Of a stretch of DNA of 64,000 nucleotides, positions 17,562-25,185 are shown one piece after another. The position numbers and the translations under genes are program-made. The DNA comes from Mucilaginibacter sp. (lineage in GTDB: Bacteria; Bacteroidota; Bacteroidia; Sphingobacteriales; Sphingobacteriaceae). Location: NCBI GenBank assembly GCA_031292485.1, contig JARLHA010000047.1, positions 1 to 64,000 on the forward strand, written 5' to 3'. The notes under the pieces were generated by a model. That model saw nothing but the letters and a program-made list of their open reading frames with translations. It was not told the DNA's origin and ran no database searches. How positions within the stretch are numbered: position 1 is the first letter of the stretch; each line of letters begins with the position of its first letter.

Positions 17562-17578
17562 AATGTCTTTTATCTTTA
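17548..17578 (+). promoter_or_regulatory. Promoter of the yefM-yoeB pair
   Basis: TTG (17548-17550), 20 bases, then TATCTTTA (17571-17578), matching seven of eight positions of the TAnnTTTG element pattern. The -33 part lies inside the operator palindrome, so repressor binding would block it. Confidence 0.55.
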
Positions 17579-17592
17579 TAAAAAATCATAAA

Positions 17593-17847
17593 ATGCAAGT
17601 TACAACTTACACCAATTTCCGCCAAAAGTTAAAATCCTACTTAGACAAGGTGCGGGATAACCATACACCACTTTATGTGACAAGTGCAAATGGCGAAGAT
17701 GTTGTAGTGCTTTCAAAATCCGACTATGAAAGCATGGAAGAAACATTTTATCTGCTTAAAAGCCCCTCAAATGCTTCACGGTTATTAAAAGGCATCGAAG
17801 ACTACGATAAAGGCTTAGGCAAAGAAAGAAGTCTTATAGAAGAATGA
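17593..17847 (+). CDS. yefM: YefM/Phd-family antitoxin
   Basis: About 84 residues. The N-terminal Phd/YefM DNA-binding fold is evident (TTYTNFRQKLKSYLDKV, then PLYVTSANGEDVVVLSKSDYESMEET), with a charged C-terminal tail that would wrap the toxin. It should neutralise YoeB and repress the operon through the palindrome just upstream. The ATG at 17593 is the conventional YefM start; ten extra upstream codons are probably untranslated. It overlaps the toxin gene by four bases (ATGA). Confidence 0.88.
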   Translation: MQVTTYTNFRQKLKSYLDKVRDNHTPLYVTSANGEDVVVLSKSDYESMEETFYLLKSPSNASRLLKGIEDYDKGLGKERSLIEE

Positions 17848-18098
17848 AGACCGTTTTCCTGGATCAGGCTTGGGAAGATTACCTGTTTTGGCAAAATACA
17901 GACAAAGCCATGGTGAAAAAAGTCAATTCACTGGTAAAAGAAATTGAACGCATTCCTTTTGAAGGAAGTGGGAAACCCGAACCTTTAAAACATAATCTTG
18001 CTGGTTGGTGGTCGAGAAGAATTACCTTGGAGCACAGGTTGGTTTATAAAATCGATAAAGATTCGATTGTTATTCTGCAATGCAGGTATCATTATTAA
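17844..18098 (+). CDS. yoeB: YoeB-family mRNA interferase toxin
   Basis: 84 residues, the same length as E. coli YoeB. YoeB cuts mRNA in the ribosomal A site. The residues described as catalytic in E. coli (Glu46, Arg65, His83, Tyr84) are all present at identical positions here, so the toxin is predicted to be active. Start and antitoxin stop overlap as ATGA. Confidence 0.92.
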   Translation: MKTVFLDQAWEDYLFWQNTDKAMVKKVNSLVKEIERIPFEGSGKPEPLKHNLAGWWSRRITLEHRLVYKIDKDSIVILQCRYHY

Positions 18099-18158
18099 AT
18101 GATGTACCGCCCATACTTGATATAATTCAGCAATTAAAGAAAAAGCCCTTCAGTATTT

Positions 18159-18190
18159 TTTGGCAAACAAATTTTGCAATCGTACCTTTA
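18159..18190 (+). promoter_or_regulatory. Promoter of nnr
   Basis: TTTG (18159-18162), 20 bases, TACCTTTA (18183-18190; seven of eight). It lies only six bases before the chosen ATG, so the leader would be absent or very short. Confidence 0.5.
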
Positions 18191-18196
18191 AGTATT

Positions 18197-19702
18197 ATGC
18201 TGCCTTTACTAATTGCCTCTCAGATCCGCGAAGCGGATGCATATACCATCGCCCATGAGCCCATTGCTTCCATTGACCTGATGGAGCGGGCCTCAAAAGC
18301 GTTTGTCGGCTGGTTCATCAATCATTTTCCGGATAAAAACCAGGCCATCTCGGTTTATTGCGGTACCGGCAACAACGGCGGCGACGGGCTGGCAATTGCC
18401 CGGATGCTGGATGACCACCAGTTTAAAAAAATCAACGTTAAAGTTGCCAGGTTTTCGGATAAATCGACACCTGACTTTAATACCAACCTTGAACGGTTAA
18501 AAAAAACAGCCATCAGCATAGCAGAAATACAACGGGGAAGCGGTTTTCCTGGTGAAGATTGCCAAGTTATCATCGACGCATTGCTGGGGACTGGTTTAAA
18601 TAAACCGCTTGAAGGCGATTATAAAAGGCTTGTAGATCATCTAAACAGTTTGGATAAGACGGTTGTTGCGGTTGATATGCCAACAGGCTTTTTTGCCGAT
18701 GGCGAAATGCCCCACGGCTCCGGGATTCTGAATGCTGATCTGGTAATTACTTTCCAGCAGCCAAAAATTAATTTTTTACTCCCTGAGTCAGGCCCTTATA
18801 TCAAATGCTGGGAGGCGGTCAATATCGGGATCGATGAGTGTTTTTCGCATTCCCTTCATTCACCCTACTATGCCGTTGAAGAAAAGGATATCCGGAAAAT
18901 GCTGAAGCCCCGCCACAGGTTCAGCAATAAAGGCTCTTACGGGCATACCCTGATCGTTGCCGGGCAGCCTGAAACCATGGGAGCTGCATTGCTAAGCGCA
19001 TCCGCCAGTGTTTACGCAGGGGCGGGATTAACAACCGCCTGTGTACCACAAAGCGGGCTTACCGCCTTAAATAGTTATATGCCCGAAATTATGGCGGTAG
19101 TGAGACACGACATGGAGTTACCCCAAATTGAATGGGATAAATTCAGCGCCATCGGCATTGGTCCCGGACTGGGAAAAGATGAACTGGCAGTTGAGTTAAT
19201 AACAGACATTTTTGCTAATTATAAAAAGCCAATGGTGATTGATGCAGACGCGCTCAATTTATTGTCCGTTCACCGGGAATTGTGGCGGTCTATCCCTGAA
19301 AATTCTATTCTGACCCCGCATATGAAAGAATTTGACAGGCTTTTCGGCGACCATGAAAACTGGTGGCAACGCATTCAAACCGGGATCCAAAAAGCTAAAG
19401 AACATGCGGTCTTTATCCTGTTAAAAAATGATTATACGATAGTAATCAGCCCAGCCGGAAAAGTGCATTTTAACACCACTAGTAACCCGGCAATGGCTGC
19501 AGGCGGCATGGGCGATGTGCTGACGGGGATTATCTCCGCCTTGCTGGCCCAGCAATATTCATCAGAAGATGCTTGTATATTAGGAGCCTACCTTCACGGT
19601 AAGGCCGGTGATGAATTGGCGTTACCCAATAAGATAAATGTTGTACTACCTTCGCAAGTGGCAGCCAGGGTTCCGTTAACGATGGCAAAGTTGTTAGCAT
19701 AA
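18197..19702 (+). CDS. nnr: Bifunctional NAD(P)H-hydrate epimerase / ADP-dependent NAD(P)H-hydrate dehydratase
   Basis: About 501 residues. It repairs damaged NAD(P)H hydrates: the N-terminal YjeF_N domain epimerises them and the C-terminal carbohydrate-kinase-like domain dehydrates them using ADP. GTGNNGGDGLAIAR and VDMPTGF mark the first domain. GSYGHTLIVAG, GIGPGLG, DADALNLL, LTPHMKEF and NPAMAAGGMGDVLTG mark the second. The ATG at 18197 gives the standard N-terminus (LLIASQIREAD); the longer frame upstream runs through the promoter. A terminator follows directly. Confidence 0.93.
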   Translation: MLPLLIASQIREADAYTIAHEPIASIDLMERASKAFVGWFINHFPDKNQAISVYCGTGNNGGDGLAIARMLDDHQFKKINVKVARFSDKSTPDFNTNLERLKKTAISIAEIQRGSGFPGEDCQVIIDALLGTGLNKPLEGDYKRLVDHLNSLDKTVVAVDMPTGFFADGEMPHGSGILNADLVITFQQPKINFLLPESGPYIKCWEAVNIGIDECFSHSLHSPYYAVEEKDIRKMLKPRHRFSNKGSYGHTLIVAGQPETMGAALLSASASVYAGAGLTTACVPQSGLTALNSYMPEIMAVVRHDMELPQIEWDKFSAIGIGPGLGKDELAVELITDIFANYKKPMVIDADALNLLSVHRELWRSIPENSILTPHMKEFDRLFGDHENWWQRIQTGIQKAKEHAVFILLKNDYTIVISPAGKVHFNTTSNPAMAAGGMGDVLTGIISALLAQQYSSEDACILGAYLHGKAGDELALPNKINVVLPSQVAARVPLTMAKLLA

Positions 19703-19705
19703 AAA

Positions 19706-19735
19706 AAGCCGTACAGTATTGGCACGGCTTTTTTA
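19706..19735 (+). terminator. Rho-independent terminator of nnr
   Basis: AAGCCGT (19706-19712) pairs with ACGGCTT (19724-19730) followed by TTTT. It begins three bases after the stop codon. Confidence 0.85.
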
Positions 19736-20020
19736 ATTAACTATTAACTGATCTTATAAGAACAAAATACTCAAATTTAATTTGGCAGGTTGTTCCATCA
19801 TCCCATTATTCGCAATCCGTCACTTAACCTGCTACATCCATAAGACACTTTAACTGCCTTTATAGTTACAATTAAAACGCAAAAAATAGCTTTTATTGTT
19901 TGAATAGACTACATAAAGCAACAATCTGCTTTATAATATTGTTTTGTAAAATTTTAATTACGAAGAAATTCTACAAGTTATAGCAGGGGGAAATGTTGCC
20001 CGGAAAAAGTCAATCCCGGA
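19736..20020. other. AT-rich gap with no recognised feature
   Basis: This separates the convergent nnr and anti-sigma genes. No frame, clear hairpin or RNA gene was recognised. Confidence 0.5.
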
Positions 20021-20851
20021 TTAAAACTTGCCGATAACCATCATTTCGTCCATCGTAGGCGTTGGGCTGCCGCCTTTAGGCTCCAGGGTTACGGCAAAAG
20101 CATCTGCAGAAGCTATAGATTTCATTTGCTTCATGTCAGTAGTGTCTGCATTAGCGTCAAATACCCCCAGGTCAACAGGTTTTCCGGCCACGAGCGCCCA
20201 GAGCTGGTATTGGTGTTCCTTATCGTTTTCAGGCATTTTCAACGATTTCATATCAATCCACACTTTTTTCCTTGCAGGGCTCCATGCTACCGTAATCTGC
20301 GATCCGGTTGGCGCTTTGGTAGTAGCCTGCAATTTCAGGAATTTAAAAGATGCGTCCTGTAATACTTCCAGCTCACCTTCTTTTAAACTAACGGTATTGG
20401 CAAAATGTTGTTTATCTGATTGCAATGCAGCAATGGCGCTGTTTGAATCCTGCAGCTTGTTGTACATAGATACCAACGCCACCACGCTGGCTAACAGTAA
20501 CGCCAGGCATGCCGCAAAAGCATATTTATAAAAATTAGTTGCTTGGGGTGCTGTAAAAGCAACCACATTATTTTTAGGCTCTTCTATAACTTCATCAAAA
20601 GTGCTGTCTTCGCCGAAGTTAGTCAGCATGTTGTTTAAGATTCTGGTGCGCAAATGTTCAGCGGGCTCAACGGCATTTTTTTCAGCATATAATTCCATCG
20701 ACCGCTCTATTTCATCCAGTTCAGCTTTAATGGCCGGATGCATTAAAGCCATCGCCTCCACCTGCAACTTTTCGCCGGCGCTCACATCGCCCAAAACGTA
20801 AAGTTCCAGTATGCCCGATTCTATATATGCTTTAATATCTTCCAATTCCAA
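20021..20851 (-). CDS. Anti-sigma factor, RskA-like membrane protein
   Basis: 276 residues. The N-terminal cytosolic anti-sigma region (IESGILELYVLGDVSAGE...) is followed by one membrane helix at about 109-128 (YKYAFAACLALLLASVVALVS). A periplasmic C-terminal RskA-type domain contains WSPARKKVWIDMKSL and QYQLWALVAGKPVDLGVF. It should hold the ECF sigma factor encoded immediately upstream at the membrane until a signal releases it. Two bases separate it from the sigma gene. Confidence 0.85.
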   Translation of the reverse strand: MELEDIKAYIESGILELYVLGDVSAGEKLQVEAMALMHPAIKAELDEIERSMELYAEKNAVEPAEHLRTRILNNMLTNFGEDSTFDEVIEEPKNNVVAFTAPQATNFYKYAFAACLALLLASVVALVSMYNKLQDSNSAIAALQSDKQHFANTVSLKEGELEVLQDASFKFLKLQATTKAPTGSQITVAWSPARKKVWIDMKSLKMPENDKEHQYQLWALVAGKPVDLGVFDANADTTDMKQMKSIASADAFAVTLEPKGGSPTPTMDEMMVIGKF

Positions 20852-20853
20852 AT

Positions 20854-21405
20854 TCAGTTAAAATGTTTTCTGAGTTGCTGTATGGCCATTCTCAACCGTG
20901 TTTTTATAGTACCCAATGGAATGCCCAGCTCGTCTGCAGCTTCCACATGGGTGTAACCCTTAAAATACACGAGGTCAAGAATTAGCTTTTGTTCAGGTTT
21001 TAGTGTTCCCACTAATTCCTTAATACCCAATAGCTCAGGTTTGTAAACTGTGTTTCTTTGTTCGTCTATGAAAGTTACGTTATTTTCGAGATCCTGGTTT
21101 TTATTCTGGTTCTTAAAATCTTTTGATCTCAATTTATCTATCGCCAGATTACGGGCAATGTTTACCATCCAGGTAAAAAGCCGTCCTTTTTCGGTACTGT
21201 AGCCCGAAAAAGAATGCCATATTTTTACAAAAGTTTCCTGTAAAAGGTCTTCCGCTGTAGCCGTATCGGCAATTATCCTGGAAATCACCCCAAATAAAGA
21301 AGCCGAATACATATCATAAAGCGCCTCAACAGCGATTTTTTCATGATTCCTCAATGCAAGCACCAATTCCTCTTCAGTCAGCGATATTTTTCGTTTTTTG
21401 CTCAA
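20854..21405 (-). CDS. ECF-type RNA polymerase sigma factor (SigK-like)
   Basis: 183 residues with sigma-70 region 2 (EALYDMYSASLFGVI and DLLQETFVKIW) and region 4 (LDLVYFKGYTHVEAADELGIPLGTIKTRLRMAIQQLRKH). It starts at a TTG codon 24 bases after lipA and is followed by its anti-sigma factor, the standard ECF arrangement. The pairing with an RskA-like partner suggests SigK-type control of a cell-envelope or redox stress response. Confidence 0.88.
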   Translation of the reverse strand: MSKKRKISLTEEELVLALRNHEKIAVEALYDMYSASLFGVISRIIADTATAEDLLQETFVKIWHSFSGYSTEKGRLFTWMVNIARNLAIDKLRSKDFKNQNKNQDLENNVTFIDEQRNTVYKPELLGIKELVGTLKPEQKLILDLVYFKGYTHVEAADELGIPLGTIKTRLRMAIQQLRKHFN

Positions 21406-21429
21406 TGGGCTGAATATATAAAGGAAATA

Positions 21430-22308
21430 TCAGATTTCAAACAAGTGTTTTTCTGCATGGTATGATGAGCGTACCAGCGGCCCGCTCTCTACATACCTGA
21501 AACCCATATCAAGCCCTAATTGTTTGTATTTTGCAAATTGATCCGGATGGATCCAGTCGATCACAGGATGATGGCTGCGCGTCGGCTGTAAATACTGCCC
21601 TAAAGTAAGTATTTGCACACCTGCCTCCAGCAGATCCTGCATAGCCTCCAATACATCTTCTTCTGTTTCGCTTAGTCCAAGCATAATGCCCGATTTGGTG
21701 CGTAAACCTGCTGCTGCTATATGTTTCAAACATTCAAGGCTGCGATCGTATTTGGCCTGTATGCGCACTTCTTTGGTCAAGCGCCTAACTGTTTCTAAAT
21801 TATGCGAAACCACTTCGGGGCGGGTTTCCAGTACGCGTTCAAGGTTTTCCCAAACACCTCTAAAATCGGGGAGCAGGGTTTCCAGCGTAGTTTCAGGGCT
21901 TTCCCTCCGGATGGCATTGATGGTTTCGGCCCAAATAATGGAGCCGCCATCTTTTAAATCGTCGCGATCGACAGAGGTAATTACGCAATGTTTAACGCCC
22001 ATCAGCTTAACTGAATTGGCTACACGGTTGGGCTCATCAACATCAACAGCTAAAGGCCTGCCGGTTGCTACCGCACAAAATGAGCAGGAACGGGTGCAAA
22101 TATTCCCCAATATCATAAAAGTGGCAGTACCTGCGCCCCAGCATTCGCCCATATTTGGGCAATTACCGCTTTCGCAAATGGTATGCAGCTTGTGTTCATC
22201 AACAAGGCCCCTTACCTGGGCATATTCTTTACCAACGGGGAGCCGTACCCTCAGCCAATCTGGCTTACGGGACATCTGGTTTACCGGAACTACGGGCAAT
22301 TCAATCAT
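21430..22308 (-). CDS. lipA: Lipoyl synthase
   Basis: 292 residues. A radical SAM enzyme that inserts two sulfurs into protein-bound octanoyl groups. The auxiliary 4Fe-4S cluster ligands are Cys45, Cys50 and Cys56 (CESGNCPNMGEC). The radical SAM cluster is CTRSCSFC (Cys71, 75, 78). The C-terminal RSSYHAE motif supplies the family's serine ligand. It heads an operon with the sigma/anti-sigma genes. A TATTTTTG element sits four bases before the ATG. Confidence 0.96.
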   Translation of the reverse strand: MIELPVVPVNQMSRKPDWLRVRLPVGKEYAQVRGLVDEHKLHTICESGNCPNMGECWGAGTATFMILGNICTRSCSFCAVATGRPLAVDVDEPNRVANSVKLMGVKHCVITSVDRDDLKDGGSIIWAETINAIRRESPETTLETLLPDFRGVWENLERVLETRPEVVSHNLETVRRLTKEVRIQAKYDRSLECLKHIAAAGLRTKSGIMLGLSETEEDVLEAMQDLLEAGVQILTLGQYLQPTRSHHPVIDWIHPDQFAKYKQLGLDMGFRYVESGPLVRSSYHAEKHLFEI

Positions 22309-22312
22309 CGAA

Positions 22313-22320
22313 CAAAAATA
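22313..22320 (-). promoter_or_regulatory. -7 element (TATTTTTG) four bases before the lipA start
   Basis: A full TAnnTTTG match on the minus strand, then TTCG, then ATG. The expected start of transcription would fall at or next to the start codon. Confidence 0.55.
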
Positions 22321-22325
22321 GGTAA

Positions 22326-22362
22326 AAAGTCCGGAAGTCGGAAAGTCCGGAAGTCCGGAAGA
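22326..22362. repeat. AAGTCCGG tandem units
   Basis: Four imperfect units of 7-9 bases (AAGTCCGG, AAGTCGG, AAAGTCCGG, AAGTCCGG) lie between the divergent lipA and GNAT genes. There is one arm only. Similar words appear at 57568-57585. Confidence 0.55.
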
Positions 22363-22508
22363 AAGAGTTTACATTATCATAACTAAACTAAGAGAAAAAC
22401 GATGTTAATGGTTTGTGTTTACGAATGCTACGCCGGTAGGCTTAGGCAACAAACATAGTACATAGGTAGTTAAAAATCCGGGCAGCAGTTCTTTAGTTTG
22501 AAAGGAAA

Positions 22509-22543
22509 AGTTTACGTAAATTGTAAACTATTTTGTATATTTG
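22509..22543 (+). promoter_or_regulatory. Promoter with palindromic operator for the GNAT/HTH pair
   Basis: TATATTTG (22536-22543) is a full -7 match. Just upstream, AGTTTAC (22509-22515) and GTAAACT (22523-22529) form a perfect 7-bp inverted repeat, with a nested TTTACGTAAA palindrome. This places a likely repressor site across the -33 region. The gene start is at 22551. Confidence 0.55.
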
Positions 22544-22550
22544 AATTATA

Positions 22551-23030
22551 ATGCATGTAATACATTGCGAAAGTGGCAGCGAAATTCAGGCTACTGTCAG
22601 TAAACTCGATGCTAAGGAGATTGCGTTAATCAATAAAAGTAAGCGTTTTGACTTCAACTGGAATAAAGAAAAGCAGTATGATGTCTACAAATTAACCGCT
22701 GAAGGTATTGACGAACCCCTGGGGTTAATGTCATTGGCTGATCGCCCGGCTGACTTTGCAATTGAAATCAGGCTTCTCGCATCATCTTTGGAGAATGTAA
22801 GTAAAGCAAAGCAATATCAAAGAATAGCAGGTTGCTTAATTGCATTTGCATGCAGAAGGGCATTTGAAGCTGGATACGGTGGTTATGTTTGCTTGAAGCC
22901 CAAAACTGAATTAGAAGCCCACTATCAGCGTGCATATGGATTTGTTTCCACGAAATTATTTTTAATTACTCACGGAAATAATTCCTCATCCTTAATTAAG
23001 AAATATTATGAAAAACAAGATGAGCGATAG
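22551..23030 (+). CDS. GNAT-like acetyltransferase, candidate toxin
   Basis: 159 residues. The C-terminal half looks like a GNAT fold: QYQRIAGCLIAFACRRA resembles the acetyl-CoA loop and helix (motif A), and KPKTELEAHYQRAYGFV resembles motif B (…YxxxGF). The N-terminal half (KRFDFNWNKEKQYDVYKL) is unassigned. It overlaps the next gene, a helix-turn-helix protein, by 23 bases. Toxin first and regulator second recalls HigBA order. The toxin role is inference; a metabolic acetyltransferase is the alternative. Confidence 0.6.
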   Translation: MHVIHCESGSEIQATVSKLDAKEIALINKSKRFDFNWNKEKQYDVYKLTAEGIDEPLGLMSLADRPADFAIEIRLLASSLENVSKAKQYQRIAGCLIAFACRRAFEAGYGGYVCLKPKTELEAHYQRAYGFVSTKLFLITHGNNSSSLIKKYYEKQDER

Positions 23031-23556
23031 GTATGAATTAACGGATTTTAAGAAGCTGAGTAATGAGGAACTGGCAGAAGCTTTTATTTTTCCCTCAAAG
23101 GAGCCTTTGACTGTAAAAGAAAAACGGGAAGAAGAAGAGTTTTGGCAAGAACGAAGAAAACAGTTTGCGAACAGAACCCCTCAACAACAGATTTATGATA
23201 AATTGCTGCAATTGAAATTCCAGTTGGAAGATTATATTGGCAGCAATCAATACCAGGCTGTTTTAAACTTTGGATATTTCTTAAACGAATATGTGAACAG
23301 ACAAAACAAACAGGACAAAGAATTTGCAGCAGAGATTGATGTAACCCCTGCCGTATTTAGCCAATACCTTAACAATCACCGGAAGCCTACTGAAAAATTT
23401 GTTATCAGGCTGGAGCTGCATTCGAATGGTATGATCTCCGCCCTTGCATGGTTCAAAGTGTTACAAAAGGACAAGGAACATGAAATCATGACCAATACCG
23501 GCATCAGGATAGAAGAAAGCAGACACGTTAAGAACAGGCTGGAATTTGCATATTAA
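23008..23556 (+). CDS. Helix-turn-helix protein, candidate antitoxin of the GNAT gene
   Basis: 182 residues. The C-terminal part carries an XRE-like HTH (EFAAEIDVTPAVFSQYLNNHRKPTEKFVIRLEL, about 108-140). The N-terminal part is highly charged and probably helical (KEKREEEEFWQERRKQF). It overlaps the GNAT gene by 23 bases, so the two are translationally linked. The HTH probably binds the AGTTTAC palindrome at 22509-22529. Start alternatives are limited; an ATG four codons downstream (23020) would shorten the overlap. Confidence 0.65.
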   Translation: MKNKMSDRYELTDFKKLSNEELAEAFIFPSKEPLTVKEKREEEEFWQERRKQFANRTPQQQIYDKLLQLKFQLEDYIGSNQYQAVLNFGYFLNEYVNRQNKQDKEFAAEIDVTPAVFSQYLNNHRKPTEKFVIRLELHSNGMISALAWFKVLQKDKEHEIMTNTGIRIEESRHVKNRLEFAY

Positions 23557-23589
23557 TAAAAGCTTAAGTTTGTGAATTTATTACTCCCC

Positions 23590-23660
23590 GCCGATCGTCT
23601 ACAAATTAGTTATACTTGTAGTTTACGACTACGAGCATGGTAATCCGAAGTTACCAAACT
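23590..23660. repeat. Small inverted repeats after the GNAT/HTH pair
   Basis: GTAGT-TTACG-ACTAC and GGTAA-TCCGAAG-TTACC sit in the 158-bp gap between convergent genes. They may serve as terminators but lack T-tracts. The GTTTAC word also occurs in the upstream operator of this pair. Confidence 0.4.
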
Positions 23661-23714
23661 TCAAACGACTGTAAAATTATGTTGTTTTTTTTTGTAATAT
23701 TTTTTTAGAAAAGC

Positions 23715-24932
23715 TCACATCTTCATCCCCGCCATCCCTTTTTTATCATCCCCGTTTTTAAAAATATATTCACTATTCAATAAATACGCGCCGTTACTCA
23801 CCACCACTTCGCCGGGGCTTAACCCCGACGCGATAGCCACAAAGGAGTTATTTCCCTCACCAAGGCTCACTTCCCGCATGGAAAAACTACCGTCGTTATT
23901 CCTGACCCATACCGTATTACCCGAGCCAGCGGATAATACAGCGGAAGCAGGGATAGCCAGCGAGCGTTTTCCGCCTTTGTTCATGGCGATATAGGCCTGC
24001 ATTCCCGGACGGATCAATCCCTGGTTATTGGGGATGCTGATCCTAACCAAATCAACTTTGGAAGCATCGGATAATTCCGGGTTCATAAATTCAACTTTGC
24101 CGGTAGTGATCTGTCCGTTCAGGTCGGGGAAGGAAACGTTTACCGGGTCATTCACTTTAAAGTAGCCAGTTTCGCTGGCATAAACCTGTGCCTGCACCCA
24201 AAGGCTGTTCAATGCCTGCGTTTTTAATATCGTCATGCCTTCGGCTACATAATCGCCTTCATGAACAGCAATATCGCTCACCGTTCCGTTCACCTTGCTG
24301 AATACCGTTACGGTTGCGGATACTTTACCGGATGCCGCCAGGTTCCTGATCTGCGCAGGTGTTAAACCCCATAATAAAAGTTTATTTTCCGCCGCGCTGA
24401 TGAGTTGGGCGTAGTCCACATCAGGGTTATGCAATAGTTTTTGCTGTTGTTTGCCTAAAAGATATTCTTTTTCCGATTCCTGCAGGTTTTCGCTATAAAT
24501 AGCATAGATAGGCTGCCCGGCGCTGATCTTTTCGCCGGGCGCACGTACAAACAACTGCTGTATCCTTCCGGCAATTTTTGCGCTCAATTCTTCGGCTTTG
24601 TTTTCATCGGTGGTTACTGTACCCGAAAGTGTTTTTTCGCTGCCGGCATTTTCCTCTTTAACGGTGTCGGTTTGAATACCGGCAAGCTGAATTTGAGCGG
24701 CAGTAAGCACCAGCTTGTTTTTGTCGGGACCTGCCGGCGCACCGGTAAATTCAACTTTTATCAGCTTCATGCCGCAAATAGGGCAATTGCCGAAGTGCTC
24801 TTCGTGTACCTGCGGGTGCATGGAGCAGGTGTAATAAACTTTGTCCTGCACCCTGGCAATGGGTTGTGTTTTTTGTTTGCACGACACAAATAAAGCTGCA
24901 AACAGGAAAACCCAAATAAACAATTTCCCCAT
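23715..24932 (-). CDS. RND efflux periplasmic adaptor lipoprotein with heavy-metal-binding domain (CusB-like)
   Basis: About 405 residues. The lipoprotein signal is MGKLFIWVFLFAALFVSC. A heavy-metal-binding domain follows (YTCSMHPQV...CPICGMKLIKVE). Next come the hairpin, lipoyl-like and beta-barrel parts of a membrane-fusion protein (ELSAKIAGRIQQLFVRAPGEKISAGQPI; PGMQAYIAMN). It should link an RND pump to TolC and bind Cu(I)/Ag(I) or a similar metal. The start at 24932 is chosen because the 96 extra codons in frame upstream are translated repeat DNA. Confidence 0.85.
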   Translation of the reverse strand: MGKLFIWVFLFAALFVSCKQKTQPIARVQDKVYYTCSMHPQVHEEHFGNCPICGMKLIKVEFTGAPAGPDKNKLVLTAAQIQLAGIQTDTVKEENAGSEKTLSGTVTTDENKAEELSAKIAGRIQQLFVRAPGEKISAGQPIYAIYSENLQESEKEYLLGKQQQKLLHNPDVDYAQLISAAENKLLLWGLTPAQIRNLAASGKVSATVTVFSKVNGTVSDIAVHEGDYVAEGMTILKTQALNSLWVQAQVYASETGYFKVNDPVNVSFPDLNGQITTGKVEFMNPELSDASKVDLVRISIPNNQGLIRPGMQAYIAMNKGGKRSLAIPASAVLSAGSGNTVWVRNNDGSFSMREVSLGEGNNSFVAIASGLSPGEVVVSNGAYLLNSEYIFKNGDDKKGMAGMKM

Positions 24933-24983
24933 TTTTTTATAAGCATTCCGTTCGTGCAATTCGATATGCCGTTTACTCACCAT

Positions 24984-25145
24984 GCGTTCCGATGGAACGC
25001 TTAACCCTGTTTTTATTTGGATGCTACCAACCAAACGTCCCTCCGGGACGAGTGCTACAAATGCCGCGTCCCATAGGGATGCCTGGTCGGTAGAAAAATA
25101 TACCGGAGCCGTTTTACGTCCCGTAGGAACGTTTGATGTTATCGC
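24984..25145. repeat. Array of short GTCCC/GGGAC hairpins between two adaptor genes
   Basis: At least four small palindromes occur in about 160 bp: GCGTTCC-GAT-GGAACGC (24984-25000), CGTCCC-TCC-GGGACG (25036-25050), GCGTCCC-ATA-GGGATGC near 25068-25084 and ACGTCCC-GTA-GGAACGT near 25124-25140. GGTAGAAAA follows the third. Similar elements are common in Bacteroidota genomes, from memory. They are open in one frame on the minus strand, which creates a false N-terminal extension of the downstream gene. Confidence 0.7.
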
Positions 25146-25185
25146 GACAAGCTGATTTACACAATTTGTGTTTTTATCGATGACA

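Noticed and set aside
20028..20531. 167-codon plus-strand frame
   Set aside because: Antisense to the anti-sigma factor gene; the minus strand has membrane and RskA-type motifs.
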